Counted from the stretch's first letter, positions 8,142-17,092 are shown. The stretch is DNA of 64,000 nt from Gammaproteobacteria bacterium (GCA_026706665.1 JAPOYI010000224.1:21599-85598), one strand, 5' to 3'. A program made the numbers and translations. The notes: generated by a model from the sequence alone, not told the origin.

Positions 8142-10528
8142 GAGCCTTCAGCCGGGGGGCATTCCCCCGACCGCTAATGCGTAGGGACGTGCCGGCATTT
8201 CCCCCGTCGTCGGAGGCGTACTCCCATGAAAGTACGCGGCGCGGCATCCTGACCAGGACCGACCCTGCCGACAGCGGTCCAGTCGAACTCCCCGCGCTCA
8301 CCCCGCATCTCGTGTTTCGCGCGATCGGAGAACAGCAGGCGCTCCTGGTCTCGGATTCGTTCAATACGCTGCTGCACGGCGAGTTGACCTGCGATCTCCT
8401 GCCGCTGCTGGACGGCCGGCGCTCCCTGGGCGGGATTGCCGCCGCGCTTGACGGCCGCCACGCCGCCGCCGATGTGCGGGCAGCGGTGGCGTCGCTCTCT
8501 TCCAGGGGTTATGTCGTATCCGGGAAGCACGGCATGGACCGGAGCCGGGCGGCCTACTGGTCATCGCTCGGCGCTTCGCCACGCTGGGCGGAGCGGCGCC
8601 TGGCGGAATCGAGCATCTCGGTCACGAGCGACGGCGACCGCCTGGTCCGGCACCTGGAACGGTCCGGGATCACCGTGGGACCGGACAATCCGAACCTCGC
8701 CGTGATCGTCTGCGGCGACTATCTCGAAGTGCGCCTGGCGGAAGTGAATCGGCGCCAGCTTGACTCCAACGCGCCGTGGATGCTGGTGCGACCGGGCGGC
8801 ATCGAGCCGCTGTTCGGTCCCGTCTTTCGGGGGGACGAGGAGTCCCCTTGCTGGGACTGCCTGGCATACCGCCTGCGCAGCCACCAGGAAGTTCACAACT
8901 TCCTGCGTAACCTTGCCGGCGAGAAGGGCGCCTTCAAGCCGTTTGCGGCGGACCCGGCGGTGCTCGACGCGTTGTGCGGACTGATTGCCGCGGAGATCGC
9001 CAAGTGGCTGGTGCTGGAAGAGATTGCGCCCGTTCACGAACACGCGATCGCGATGCATCTCGGCACGCTTGCAAGTTCCCGGCATCGGGTGGTGCGCCGG
9101 CCGCAATGCGCGGTGTGCGGCGACGAGGCGCTATACCGTCCGGATCGCCCGCCGGCCGCCCTGCGTCTCGAGTCCAGTCCCAAGTCCGTCAGCAACAGCG
9201 GTGGCACCCGCACCGTGGCCCCGGAAGTCACGCTGGCGAACTACCGCCACCTCGTAAGCCCCGTCAGTGGGGTCGTGACCTGGCTCAGGCGCACCACCGA
9301 CGAGACCGATTCCTGGCTGCATGTCTACTGGGCCGGAAGCAATCTCGGGATGCGAAGCCGAACATTAAGTTCGCTGAGGAGGAGTCTCCGCAGCAAGAGC
9401 GCCGGCAAGGGCAGCACGCGCGATCAGTCCAAGGTCAGCGCGCTCTGCGAAGCGGTCGAGCGCTACTCGGGCGCCTTCCACGGGGACGAGATCCGAAGGC
9501 TGAAGCGATTCGCCGAGTTCGCCGGCGCAGAAGACGCGATCCATCCCAACGACGTGCAGCTTTTCAGCGACTGCCAGCTCGACAATGCCGAGAGCATCAA
9601 CGCGAAAGGCCACCCCTACAATGTCGTCCCGCCACGGCTCGACCCGGACGCGGAAATCGGCTGGACACCGGTATGGTCGCTGACCGGGGAGATGCACCGC
9701 TACCTGCCGACCTCGATGCTCTACAGCATGGCGCCGGAACAGCGCGCGCCTTACGACCTGATCGCCGATTCCAACGGCTGCGCCGCCGGCAATACCCTGG
9801 AAGAGGCGATCCTGCAGGGCTTTTACGAACTGGCCGAGCGCGACGCGTTCGCGATCTGGTGGTACAACCGACTGCGGGTGCCCGCGGTCGATCTTTCGAG
9901 CTTCGACGACCAGTACCTCGCAGCGGCGGCGGAGCAGTACGCCGTGTATGAACGGGAGGTGTGGATGCTGGACGTCACCGCCGACATCGGGATTCCCGCC
10001 TTCGTCGCGCTCTCGCGCAGGCCGGCCGCAGAAACCGAGGACATCATTTACGGTGCCGGCGCCCATGCCGACCCGCGTATCGCGGCCCTGAGGGCGCTTT
10101 GTGAACTGAACCAGTGCCTCACCTGGTTGCCGCGTCCAGGGAGCGGCGACGGCCGGCCCATGATCGATGATCCGCTGGCGCTCAAGTGGTGGAGGACCGC
10201 CCGACTCGCCGACTGTGACTGGCTGGCGCCCAAGGCGGACGCCGCCCTGCGCGAGGCTTCGAGTCATCCGTTCGTCGAATCGGCGGATACGCGCGACGAC
10301 ATCGAGTATTGCCGCTCGCTTGTCGAAGCGCAGGGCCTCGAGTTCCTGGTTCTGGACCAGACCCGGCCCGACGTCGGCATGCCCGTCGTGCGGGTCATCG
10401 TGCCGGGCATGCGCCACTTCTGGGCCAGGTTCGCGCCCGGGCGCCTGTACGATGTGCCAGTCAGCATGGGCCACCGCGAGCAGCCCCTCGCTGAAGCCGA
10501 ACTGAACCCTGCGCCCGTCATCGCGTGA
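8138..10528 (+). CDS. TOMM (YcaO-domain) cyclodehydratase with leader-binding/E1-like N-terminal region; true start probably downstream of the repeat
   Basis: Zn-binding CxxC pairs (CWDC, CAVC); YcaO motif GKGSTRDQSKVSALCEAVERYSG; C-term ...LNPAPVIA. First ~30 codons lie in repeat copy 2. Confidence 0.85.
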   Translation: MRAFSRGAFPRPLMRRDVPAFPPSSEAYSHESTRRGILTRTDPADSGPVELPALTPHLVFRAIGEQQALLVSDSFNTLLHGELTCDLLPLLDGRRSLGGIAAALDGRHAAADVRAAVASLSSRGYVVSGKHGMDRSRAAYWSSLGASPRWAERRLAESSISVTSDGDRLVRHLERSGITVGPDNPNLAVIVCGDYLEVRLAEVNRRQLDSNAPWMLVRPGGIEPLFGPVFRGDEESPCWDCLAYRLRSHQEVHNFLRNLAGEKGAFKPFAADPAVLDALCGLIAAEIAKWLVLEEIAPVHEHAIAMHLGTLASSRHRVVRRPQCAVCGDEALYRPDRPPAALRLESSPKSVSNSGGTRTVAPEVTLANYRHLVSPVSGVVTWLRRTTDETDSWLHVYWAGSNLGMRSRTLSSLRRSLRSKSAGKGSTRDQSKVSALCEAVERYSGAFHGDEIRRLKRFAEFAGAEDAIHPNDVQLFSDCQLDNAESINAKGHPYNVVPPRLDPDAEIGWTPVWSLTGEMHRYLPTSMLYSMAPEQRAPYDLIADSNGCAAGNTLEEAILQGFYELAERDAFAIWWYNRLRVPAVDLSSFDDQYLAAAAEQYAVYEREVWMLDVTADIGIPAFVALSRRPAAETEDIIYGAGAHADPRIAALRALCELNQCLTWLPRPGSGDGRPMIDDPLALKWWRTARLADCDWLAPKADAALREASSHPFVESADTRDDIEYCRSLVEAQGLEFLVLDQTRPDVGMPVVRVIVPGMRHFWARFAPGRLYDVPVSMGHREQPLAEAELNPAPVIA
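8142..8229. repeat. Palindrome-containing ~88-bp repeat, copy 2
   Basis: GAGCCTTCAGCCGGGGGGCATTCCCCCGACCGCTAATGCGTAGGGACGTGCCGGCATTTCCCCCGTCGTCGGAGGCGTACTCCCATGA. Confidence 0.9.
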
Positions 10529-10537
10529 GGAGGCCAT

Positions 10538-11656
10538 ATGGACATTGACCAGGCAGTCACGTTGACGCAGGACCGTCTCGCCGAAGAGGGCGGCACCATG
10601 GCCGACCTGCTCGGGCACTTTCGGAGCATGGTTTCGCCCGTCCTCGTGGGAGACCCGGAATGGGAGCGCGTCCTGCGATGCGCAGGGCAACTGCCGATCA
10701 CGATGGGCGCCCTACCGTTCGGTCTCGAACTGCCGTTGCATGAACGAAGGCCGCAGGCGGATTTCGGCGTCTCGCTCGCGAGCGGAACCAGGCCGGCGGC
10801 GTTTTTCCGGGAACATGCACGAAATGACGGAACGGACGAGACTGCCGGGGCGATCGGGCGGCTGTTCGCGGAGATGGATGAAGGGAACTCGCCCCTGCGT
10901 GCAATCGTCGGCCCGAAGTTGATGCTGGAGTACGACATCGGCTCGGCCCGGGACGGCGAGAATCCGCTTCCGGCAATGTTCCTGCGTCCGGGCGAACGGC
11001 CGATCATCGGCGACTCTGGCCAGGAGAACGATGTTCTCACGGTGGTCGACGCGCTCGTTTCCTGCGTGGGATGGGAGCGCAGCGAGGCGGAACGGAAGAA
11101 CGTCGAATGCGTCTACCTGGCGCAGCCGGAAGATACGCGCCTCGATTCGTTCGGCGTATTCCCGTCTCGCGAACGTTCCGTACGCCTCGCGATCATGGGG
11201 TTCAAGACGCCAGAGGAGCTACGGATCTACCTTGAAAACGCGGGTTGGCCAGGTCAGATTCCGGCTGTCGAATCGGTCATTGCACGCTTCAGGGGACGCG
11301 CGAACATCGTCAGGTCTGGTGTGAATCTCGACGTACGCGAAGAGGGTGTCGGTCCGACACTCGGCCTGACCCTCATGGTGAAGCAGAGATATACGAAAGA
11401 CTCGCGCTATTGGCTCGACGGCCTGACGGACTGGGACCCGTTCCTGCAAGCCCTGGGCCATGAGGACATCGTCGTTGGAGAGAAGCTGGCGGCGCTCGGC
11501 GGCTGGGTATCCAAACCGACCACGCTGTTCGCAAGGTCCGGACGCTACGTGCTGCTGCGGGGCATCCACCACATCAAGCTGGTCATTTCCGGAAACCGGC
11601 TACGACAGGCCAAGGCCTACGTGTTCCTGGTGCTCTCCGGGGCGGTTCCCGACTGA
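10538..11656 (+). CDS. Uncharacterised RiPP-cluster protein (372 aa)
   Basis: Complete ORF 9 bp after the YcaO gene, preceded by a GAGGAGG ribosome-binding site; no family recognised. Confidence 0.7.
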   Translation: MDIDQAVTLTQDRLAEEGGTMADLLGHFRSMVSPVLVGDPEWERVLRCAGQLPITMGALPFGLELPLHERRPQADFGVSLASGTRPAAFFREHARNDGTDETAGAIGRLFAEMDEGNSPLRAIVGPKLMLEYDIGSARDGENPLPAMFLRPGERPIIGDSGQENDVLTVVDALVSCVGWERSEAERKNVECVYLAQPEDTRLDSFGVFPSRERSVRLAIMGFKTPEELRIYLENAGWPGQIPAVESVIARFRGRANIVRSGVNLDVREEGVGPTLGLTLMVKQRYTKDSRYWLDGLTDWDPFLQALGHEDIVVGEKLAALGGWVSKPTTLFARSGRYVLLRGIHHIKLVISGNRLRQAKAYVFLVLSGAVPD

Positions 11657-11668
11657 GGGGCCAGACAC

Positions 11669-11700
11669 AAAAAACCCCGCCGGCCCGCTTGATGCGGGGT
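11669..11700 (-). terminator. Rho-independent terminator for the minus-strand precursor gene
   Basis: Minus strand ACCCCGC-atcaagcgggccg-GCGGGGTTTTTTGTG: 7-bp GC stem followed by a T run. Confidence 0.8.
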
Positions 11701-11750
11701 GGACGGGGGTCAGTTCGAGCTATGCGCCGGCCAAGTGCCGGCTGCCGGTT

Positions 11751-12002
11751 CTACCAGCAGCAGCAAAGGCCCGCAGAGATAGCTTCGAGTTGCTCCTCGG
11801 TGATGTTCGGATCCGGCGGCAGGGCGAGATGCACTGTCTGCATGTCGCTTTCGTGAACCTGGATCGTCATCGACTCGGGAATCGTAATGCCCAATTCGGC
11901 GCTGATCGTCGTCTTGGGATCTGCAAGCAGTTGTTGCCTGAACTCGGCGTCGAGCGCGGACTTCTCGACAATCTGCTGCAGCATTTCGTCGCCACTTCTC
12001 AT
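11751..12002 (-). CDS. NHLP (nitrile hydratase leader peptide) family RiPP precursor, C-terminal core LCCCW
   Basis: MRSGDEMLQQIVEKSALDAEFRQQLLADPKTTISAELGITIPESMTIQVHESDMQTVHLALPPDPNITEEQLEAISAGLCCCW*; strong SD (GGAGG, 6 nt spacer); terminator downstream. Confidence 0.9.
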   Translation of the reverse strand: MRSGDEMLQQIVEKSALDAEFRQQLLADPKTTISAELGITIPESMTIQVHESDMQTVHLALPPDPNITEEQLEAISAGLCCCW

Positions 12003-12207
12003 TGCATTCCTCCATGCGCGGCGAACCGCGCCAATCAAATGCATTCGAGACGTTACGCTACGTTGTCGCAGCGCACAAGGCACCGCAAGCAATTCAAATG
12101 AGCCGATTTAGTTTTCCTAATGGATGAACTTGCGGTTTCTTTTGCCGTGACGGGTCGTCCGGGAAGCACGGTACAATGCAACAAGTCCATCCACGGGACC
12201 GGTGCGG

Positions 12208-13074
12208 ATGTTCCCCAACCACGAGACCATTGAAGAATGGTTTATCGGCCAGGGCTGGATGAAGGACTTCGCATCCCGCTGGCGCGCTTCGTTCAAGGTT
12301 CTGGCACTGGCGAGCCTCTGCCTGCCCGGCATACATGCGCTTGCCCAGGAAGAAACGCCCGAAGACAAGGGACTGAGGATCGCGCGGGAGTCAAGCGCCC
12401 GCAATGAGGGATTCGGGGACCACACCGCTGGTATGACGATGGTGCTCCGCGACCGGCAAGGCCGCGAGAGCGTCCGCCAGATGCGCTTCAAGGTGCTGGA
12501 GGTGGAGGGGGACGGGGACAAGAGCCTGTTCGTGTTCGACCAGCCACGAGACGTGCAGGGAACCGCGCTCCTGACCCACGCGCACGTCAACACCCAGAAC
12601 GACCAGTGGCTGTACCTGCCGGCGCTGAAAAGGGTGAAACGCATCAGCGCTTCGAGGCGTTCGGGCGCCTTCATGGGTAGCGAGTTTTCCTACGAGGACA
12701 TGAGCTCTCCAGAGGTGGACGAATACACCTACAGGTATCTTCGCGACGAACCCTGCGGGGAACTCACCTGCACGGTGATCGAGCAATTTCCGCTCGACGA
12801 GAAGTCCGGATACAGCCGCAAGGTCATCTGGCAGGACACCGGCGAGCTCCGAACCTGGAAGATGGAGCTTTACGACCGCAGGGGCTCGCATCTCAAGACG
12901 CTCACTTTTGCGGACTACCGGCAATACCTGGATCAATACTGGCGGGCAGGCGAACAGACGATGGTGAATCACCTGACCGGCGCGAGCACGGTGCTCGAAT
13001 GGACCGACTTCCGGTTCCGCACCGATCTCGATGAAGGCGAATTCACCCAGACCGCGCTTCGCCGGGTGCGCTGA
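12208..13074 (+). CDS. Outer membrane lipoprotein-sorting protein (LolA-like)
   Basis: GMTMVLRDRQGRESVRQMRFKVLEVEG...SLFVFDQPRDVQGTALLTHAH...QWLYLPALKRVKRISASRRSGAFMGSEFSYEDM motif set. Confidence 0.8.
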   Translation: MFPNHETIEEWFIGQGWMKDFASRWRASFKVLALASLCLPGIHALAQEETPEDKGLRIARESSARNEGFGDHTAGMTMVLRDRQGRESVRQMRFKVLEVEGDGDKSLFVFDQPRDVQGTALLTHAHVNTQNDQWLYLPALKRVKRISASRRSGAFMGSEFSYEDMSSPEVDEYTYRYLRDEPCGELTCTVIEQFPLDEKSGYSRKVIWQDTGELRTWKMELYDRRGSHLKTLTFADYRQYLDQYWRAGEQTMVNHLTGASTVLEWTDFRFRTDLDEGEFTQTALRRVR

Positions 13075-14303
13075 TGCGATTCGCCGCCGCTTTTTCTGCG
13101 CTTGCGCTCACGGCGGCCGCGGGTGCCGGAGCGCAGACGCTTGATTTCTCGGGTGACCTGAGCCTGCAGGCGCGGTGGTATCCGCAATCGCCCGCCTTCC
13201 CGGCGCAACGTTCCAGTACCGGCGGGCTGGTCGTCGAGCCGTCGCTATACGGGGAGGTCGGGGAGCGAACCAGTTTCACCCTAACCCCGCTTTACCGGTA
13301 CGACAGTGCCGACTCGCAGCGTACGCATGCCGATGTCCGGGAAGCATATCTCCTGACCTATGGAGACTGGGGCGAGAATTCCTGGGAGCTGCGGCTGGGA
13401 CTTGACCGCGTTTTCTGGGGCGTGGCCGAGTTGCACAACATCGTCGATGTCGTCAACCAGCTCGATCTCGTCGAGCACCCGCGCGATCGGCCGAAGCTAG
13501 GCCAGCCGATGGCGCACGTGACGGTTTCGGGCGACTGGGGCGTGGCCGAGTCGTTCCTGCTGCCGTATCACCGCAAGCGCACGTTCCCGGGCCCTTCCGG
13601 CCGCCTTCGGTCGGGGCTTCCGATCGAAGAAGACGCGGCCTACGAGAGTGACGCCGAGGAGCGCCACGTGGACTTCGCGTTTCGCTACAGCAATGCCGTG
13701 GGCCTGCTTGACTTCGGCCTGACGGCCTTTAGGGGAACAAGCCGCGAACCCTCCTTTCTCGTCCGCCAGCAGACCGCGCCGCTGCCGGTAGCCGAGCCAT
13801 CGTTGATCCCTTGCTACGAGCAGATTCGGCAGTTCGGGGTCGACGCGCAACTCACGACTGGCCCCTGGCTCTACAAGATGGAAGCCATTCGCCGTAGCGG
13901 AGCACGAAATCTCCTGGGACAGGAGGAGGACTATGGGGCCCTGATCCTCGGCCTGGAACGCGCGCTCTATTCCCTGTTCGGTTCGGCAGCGGACCTGACC
14001 CTGCTCACCGAATGGCTCTACGACGGGCGCGGGCCCCGCGCCAACGGTGTCTGGGACAACGACCTCTTCATCGCGGGCTTCCTGGGGTTCAACGATGTGC
14101 AGGGCACCGAGCTTGTCGCGGGATTCCTGGGTGACCTGAACCACGACTACCGCGCATTGAACCTGGAACTGAAGCGCCGCCTCTCGGAGAACTGGTCGAT
14201 GCGGCTGGAAGCGATCGTGAACCTCGCCGCGGACCCTGAAGACCTGACCTACGATGGACGCCGTGACAGCTTCCTGGGCGTGGATTTCACCTACAGCTTC
14301 TGA
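13074..14303 (+). CDS. Predicted outer-membrane beta-barrel protein
   Basis: Signal peptide MRFAAAFSALALTAAAGAGAQ; alternating beta strands; C-terminal aromatic FLGVDFTYSF. Confidence 0.7.
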   Translation: MRFAAAFSALALTAAAGAGAQTLDFSGDLSLQARWYPQSPAFPAQRSSTGGLVVEPSLYGEVGERTSFTLTPLYRYDSADSQRTHADVREAYLLTYGDWGENSWELRLGLDRVFWGVAELHNIVDVVNQLDLVEHPRDRPKLGQPMAHVTVSGDWGVAESFLLPYHRKRTFPGPSGRLRSGLPIEEDAAYESDAEERHVDFAFRYSNAVGLLDFGLTAFRGTSREPSFLVRQQTAPLPVAEPSLIPCYEQIRQFGVDAQLTTGPWLYKMEAIRRSGARNLLGQEEDYGALILGLERALYSLFGSAADLTLLTEWLYDGRGPRANGVWDNDLFIAGFLGFNDVQGTELVAGFLGDLNHDYRALNLELKRRLSENWSMRLEAIVNLAADPEDLTYDGRRDSFLGVDFTYSF

Positions 14304-14333
14304 TGGGGGTTCCCGGTCGGTGAAAGCAGGCGA

Positions 14334-15653
14334 ATGTCCCAACGTGCCCGCCCGGCCGACTTGTGGAAGTCACCTGGCATGATGCAGCCGGGCAGCAACT
14401 CCTTAAGAAAGATCGCGGTTGTCGGGCGAGGAACCGCGGGCTCCCTGGCGGCCGCCAGCGTAACGCGCCAGCACCCTGACAGCGACCACGAACTGCACCA
14501 CATATACGACTCGCGCATCCCGGTCATCGGGGTGGGCGAGGGCAGTTGGCCGAGCCTCGTGCAGGAACTGCAGCAACTGACCAACCTGCCGCACGAGACC
14601 GTCCAGCAGCGCCTCAACGGGACCCGCAAGTACGGCGTTGCGTTCGAGGGGTGGGGTCGGCGCGGCAGAGACTTCACGCATTACTTCACGCCGCAACAGG
14701 TGTCCTATGCCTACCACCTGTCCGCGGACTTCATGGGCGAGTTGCTGGAGAAGAGCACGCGCGCGCGCCACGTCGATGCGAGAGTACTCGACATCACGAA
14801 GGTCGAGGGTGGCGCGCAGGTGGAATTCGAGGACCGGGCGCCGGAGCGTTACGACCTGGTCTTCGATGCCCGCGGGTTTCCCAGGGAGCTCCATGCCGAC
14901 GAGCACATCGACATTTCCTTCATCCCCACCAATACGGCCGTCATCCGCCGCTGTCCGGCGATCATCGAATCAGGGCAGGACGGGCCGGTCTTGCAACCCA
15001 CTTACACCCGCGCGGTCGCGCGTCCGCATGGTTGGGTATTCGTCATTCCGCTCACGGTGCACACCTCCTATGGGTACATCTTCAACCGTGATGTCACCAG
15101 TCTTGAAGAAGCCGAGGCGGACTTTGACACTTTCCTGGAAGCGGACGGCGTATCGGAGTTCGAGCAACGCGCCGTCATCCAGTTCCCCAACTTTGTCCAC
15201 CGCCAGATCTTCGATGGTGCGATTGCGCGGGTCGGGAACGCGGCGGCCTTCATGGAACCGTTGGAGGCGACGGCCATCGTATCGGCCCAGTTGCAGATCG
15301 GAATGGTGCTCCAGGTGCGCCTCAACCGTCCGGCAGAGCATGTCAAGCGCGATGCGCCGACGGTCAACCGGTTTCTGATCAACAACATGCTGGGCTACGG
15401 CCTGTTCGTCGGGTGGCACTACTCCTGCGGCTCCAGGTACGACAGCGAGTTCTGGCGTTACGCCCGCGAGCACGCCTGGACGCGGCACCGGGAGGCGGCG
15501 GACCCCGAAGTGGTGGATTGCGCCGCCCTCGAGAAGTTCGAAGACATGATCGGCCTGTTGAACCAGCCGGTCATTGACAAGGCGGACTGGCATCGGATGT
15601 GCGCGGTCCCGCTCACCAGCTACGCCCAGATTTTCCAGGGCCTGGGCTGTTAG
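14334..15653 (+). CDS. Flavin-dependent (tryptophan) halogenase family protein
   Basis: Dinucleotide motif KIAVVGRGTAGSLAAA; IPVIGVGEGSWPSL; candidate catalytic Lys in TRKYGVAFEGWG; GWVFVIPL as a variant of GWxWxIP. Confidence 0.8.
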   Translation: MSQRARPADLWKSPGMMQPGSNSLRKIAVVGRGTAGSLAAASVTRQHPDSDHELHHIYDSRIPVIGVGEGSWPSLVQELQQLTNLPHETVQQRLNGTRKYGVAFEGWGRRGRDFTHYFTPQQVSYAYHLSADFMGELLEKSTRARHVDARVLDITKVEGGAQVEFEDRAPERYDLVFDARGFPRELHADEHIDISFIPTNTAVIRRCPAIIESGQDGPVLQPTYTRAVARPHGWVFVIPLTVHTSYGYIFNRDVTSLEEAEADFDTFLEADGVSEFEQRAVIQFPNFVHRQIFDGAIARVGNAAAFMEPLEATAIVSAQLQIGMVLQVRLNRPAEHVKRDAPTVNRFLINNMLGYGLFVGWHYSCGSRYDSEFWRYAREHAWTRHREAADPEVVDCAALEKFEDMIGLLNQPVIDKADWHRMCAVPLTSYAQIFQGLGC

Positions 15654-15682
15654 CGTCCGCCCCGGAACATCTCGGCAGAGGC

Positions 15683-15901
15683 TCAGCCGAACTGGCGTCT
15701 GCGCCAGCGCCTGTACTCTTCGAGGCCGTTCCTCTCGAGTACATGGTCGCGCTTGAAAGCCTGTGCCGCACACACCGCGGAGAGGATCAGAAACGGAATC
15801 CCGGGCAGGAGTGGGATGACGATGCCGACCAGGCCGATGACGAGGCACAATAGCCCCATGGCGAACCAGCAGATGCGTATCAGCGCCGAGCGTTCGTACA
15901 T
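15683..15901 (-). CDS. YbaN/DUF454 family inner-membrane protein
   Basis: GLLCLVIGLVGIVIPLLPGIPFLILSAVCAAQAFKR. Confidence 0.75.
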   Translation of the reverse strand: MYERSALIRICWFAMGLLCLVIGLVGIVIPLLPGIPFLILSAVCAAQAFKRDHVLERNGLEEYRRWRRRQFG

Positions 15902-16148
15902 GGATGTTCCTTTTGGTTGATTGACCAGACAGGACGCAACTCTCGTGCCAGATGCTCTGGGTCATGGAAAAGGCAACAGTTTCAGACACTTGCTGGACCC
16001 ATTGGCTTTTGCTACGCGAAGACCGTATGGCGAAGTTGGTGTATTTCACCGATTGTTGGCGAAGCTCGCCCACACGTTGATCCCTGCGGCAGCGGGTCCG
16101 GTCTACGATGGCTATACTCGGTGCCGTGGACAACCGCGAGGGGGCAAC

Positions 16149-17021
16149 ATGATGGGATCGGTTACGAGCGATTACCTGGTATCGGCGGATGATCTCGACC
16201 GCGCTCTCGGAGACCCCGACCTGCGCCTCTTCGAGACCGCCGCCAACCTGGAGCCTAAGGGTCCCGGCATGGAGCGCGAACTCGGGCGGGTAGCCTTTGA
16301 CCGCCGGCACATCCCGGGCGCCCAGTTTCTCGACCTGGCGGGCGACGCGGCCGACACGGCCAGCGGACTCGAATTCACCCTGCCGGAACCCGCCGCGCTG
16401 GAGGAACTGTTCCGGCGCCTCGGCGTCAACATGGACAGCCGCGTCGTGCTCTACAGCAGCAGCAGCGTGATGTGGTCGACGCGCGCCTGGTGGTTGCTGC
16501 ACTACCTTGGCTTCGAGCGGATGTCGGTGCTCGATGGTGGCTTCGACGCCTGGCGCGGCGGCGGTCGACCGGTGGAAAGGGTCGTGCCGCGCTTCCCTCG
16601 CGGTGATTTCGAGGCGCGTCCCCGACCGGAGGTCTTTGCGGACAAGCAGGCGGTGGCCGACGCCATCGGCGACTCCGCCGTACGCACGGTGAACTCGCTC
16701 GGCGCCGCGATGCACCGTGGCGAAACGCGGTCCAGCTACGCCCGCCAGGGGCGCATCGCCGGCAGCGGCAATCTGCCGTTCAGCGAACTTCTGACCGAAG
16801 GACGATTCAAGTCGACCGACGAGATGCGAGCGGTCCTTGCGGCGTCGGGCATGCTGGACGCCGATCGGGTCATCACGTACTGCGGCGCCGGCATCGCGGC
16901 GACCATCGACGCTTTCGCCTGCGTCCTTGTGGGCCAGGACCGGGTGGCGGTTTACGACGGATCCCTGTCGGAATGGGCGCTCGATCCGAACGCGCCGATG
17001 GAGACGGGCGCAAGCGGTTGA
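16149..17021 (+). CDS. Thiosulfate/3-mercaptopyruvate sulfurtransferase (rhodanese)
   Basis: Two rhodanese domains: RRHIPGAQFLDLAGDAAD; VVLYSSSS; RVITYCGAGIAAT. Confidence 0.85.
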   Translation: MMGSVTSDYLVSADDLDRALGDPDLRLFETAANLEPKGPGMERELGRVAFDRRHIPGAQFLDLAGDAADTASGLEFTLPEPAALEELFRRLGVNMDSRVVLYSSSSVMWSTRAWWLLHYLGFERMSVLDGGFDAWRGGGRPVERVVPRFPRGDFEARPRPEVFADKQAVADAIGDSAVRTVNSLGAAMHRGETRSSYARQGRIAGSGNLPFSELLTEGRFKSTDEMRAVLAASGMLDADRVITYCGAGIAATIDAFACVLVGQDRVAVYDGSLSEWALDPNAPMETGASG

Positions 17022-17092
17022 GGGACGGTCGCTGCGGGTGGTACCAGTGTCGTGTGACACGAGTGAAGGTGTTCCCGGCGGTCGGGCCAGCC

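Noticed and set aside
8055-8229. CRISPR array
   Set aside because: Only two adjacent ~88-bp units with no spacers, plus one distant copy; palindromic repeat family instead
9365-10690. 441-aa minus-strand ORF
   Set aside because: Antisense shadow of the YcaO domain; composition not protein-like
11460-12101. 213-aa plus-strand ORF over the precursor
   Set aside because: Runs antisense through the precursor and terminator; the minus-strand NHLP precursor has a SD and a recognisable leader
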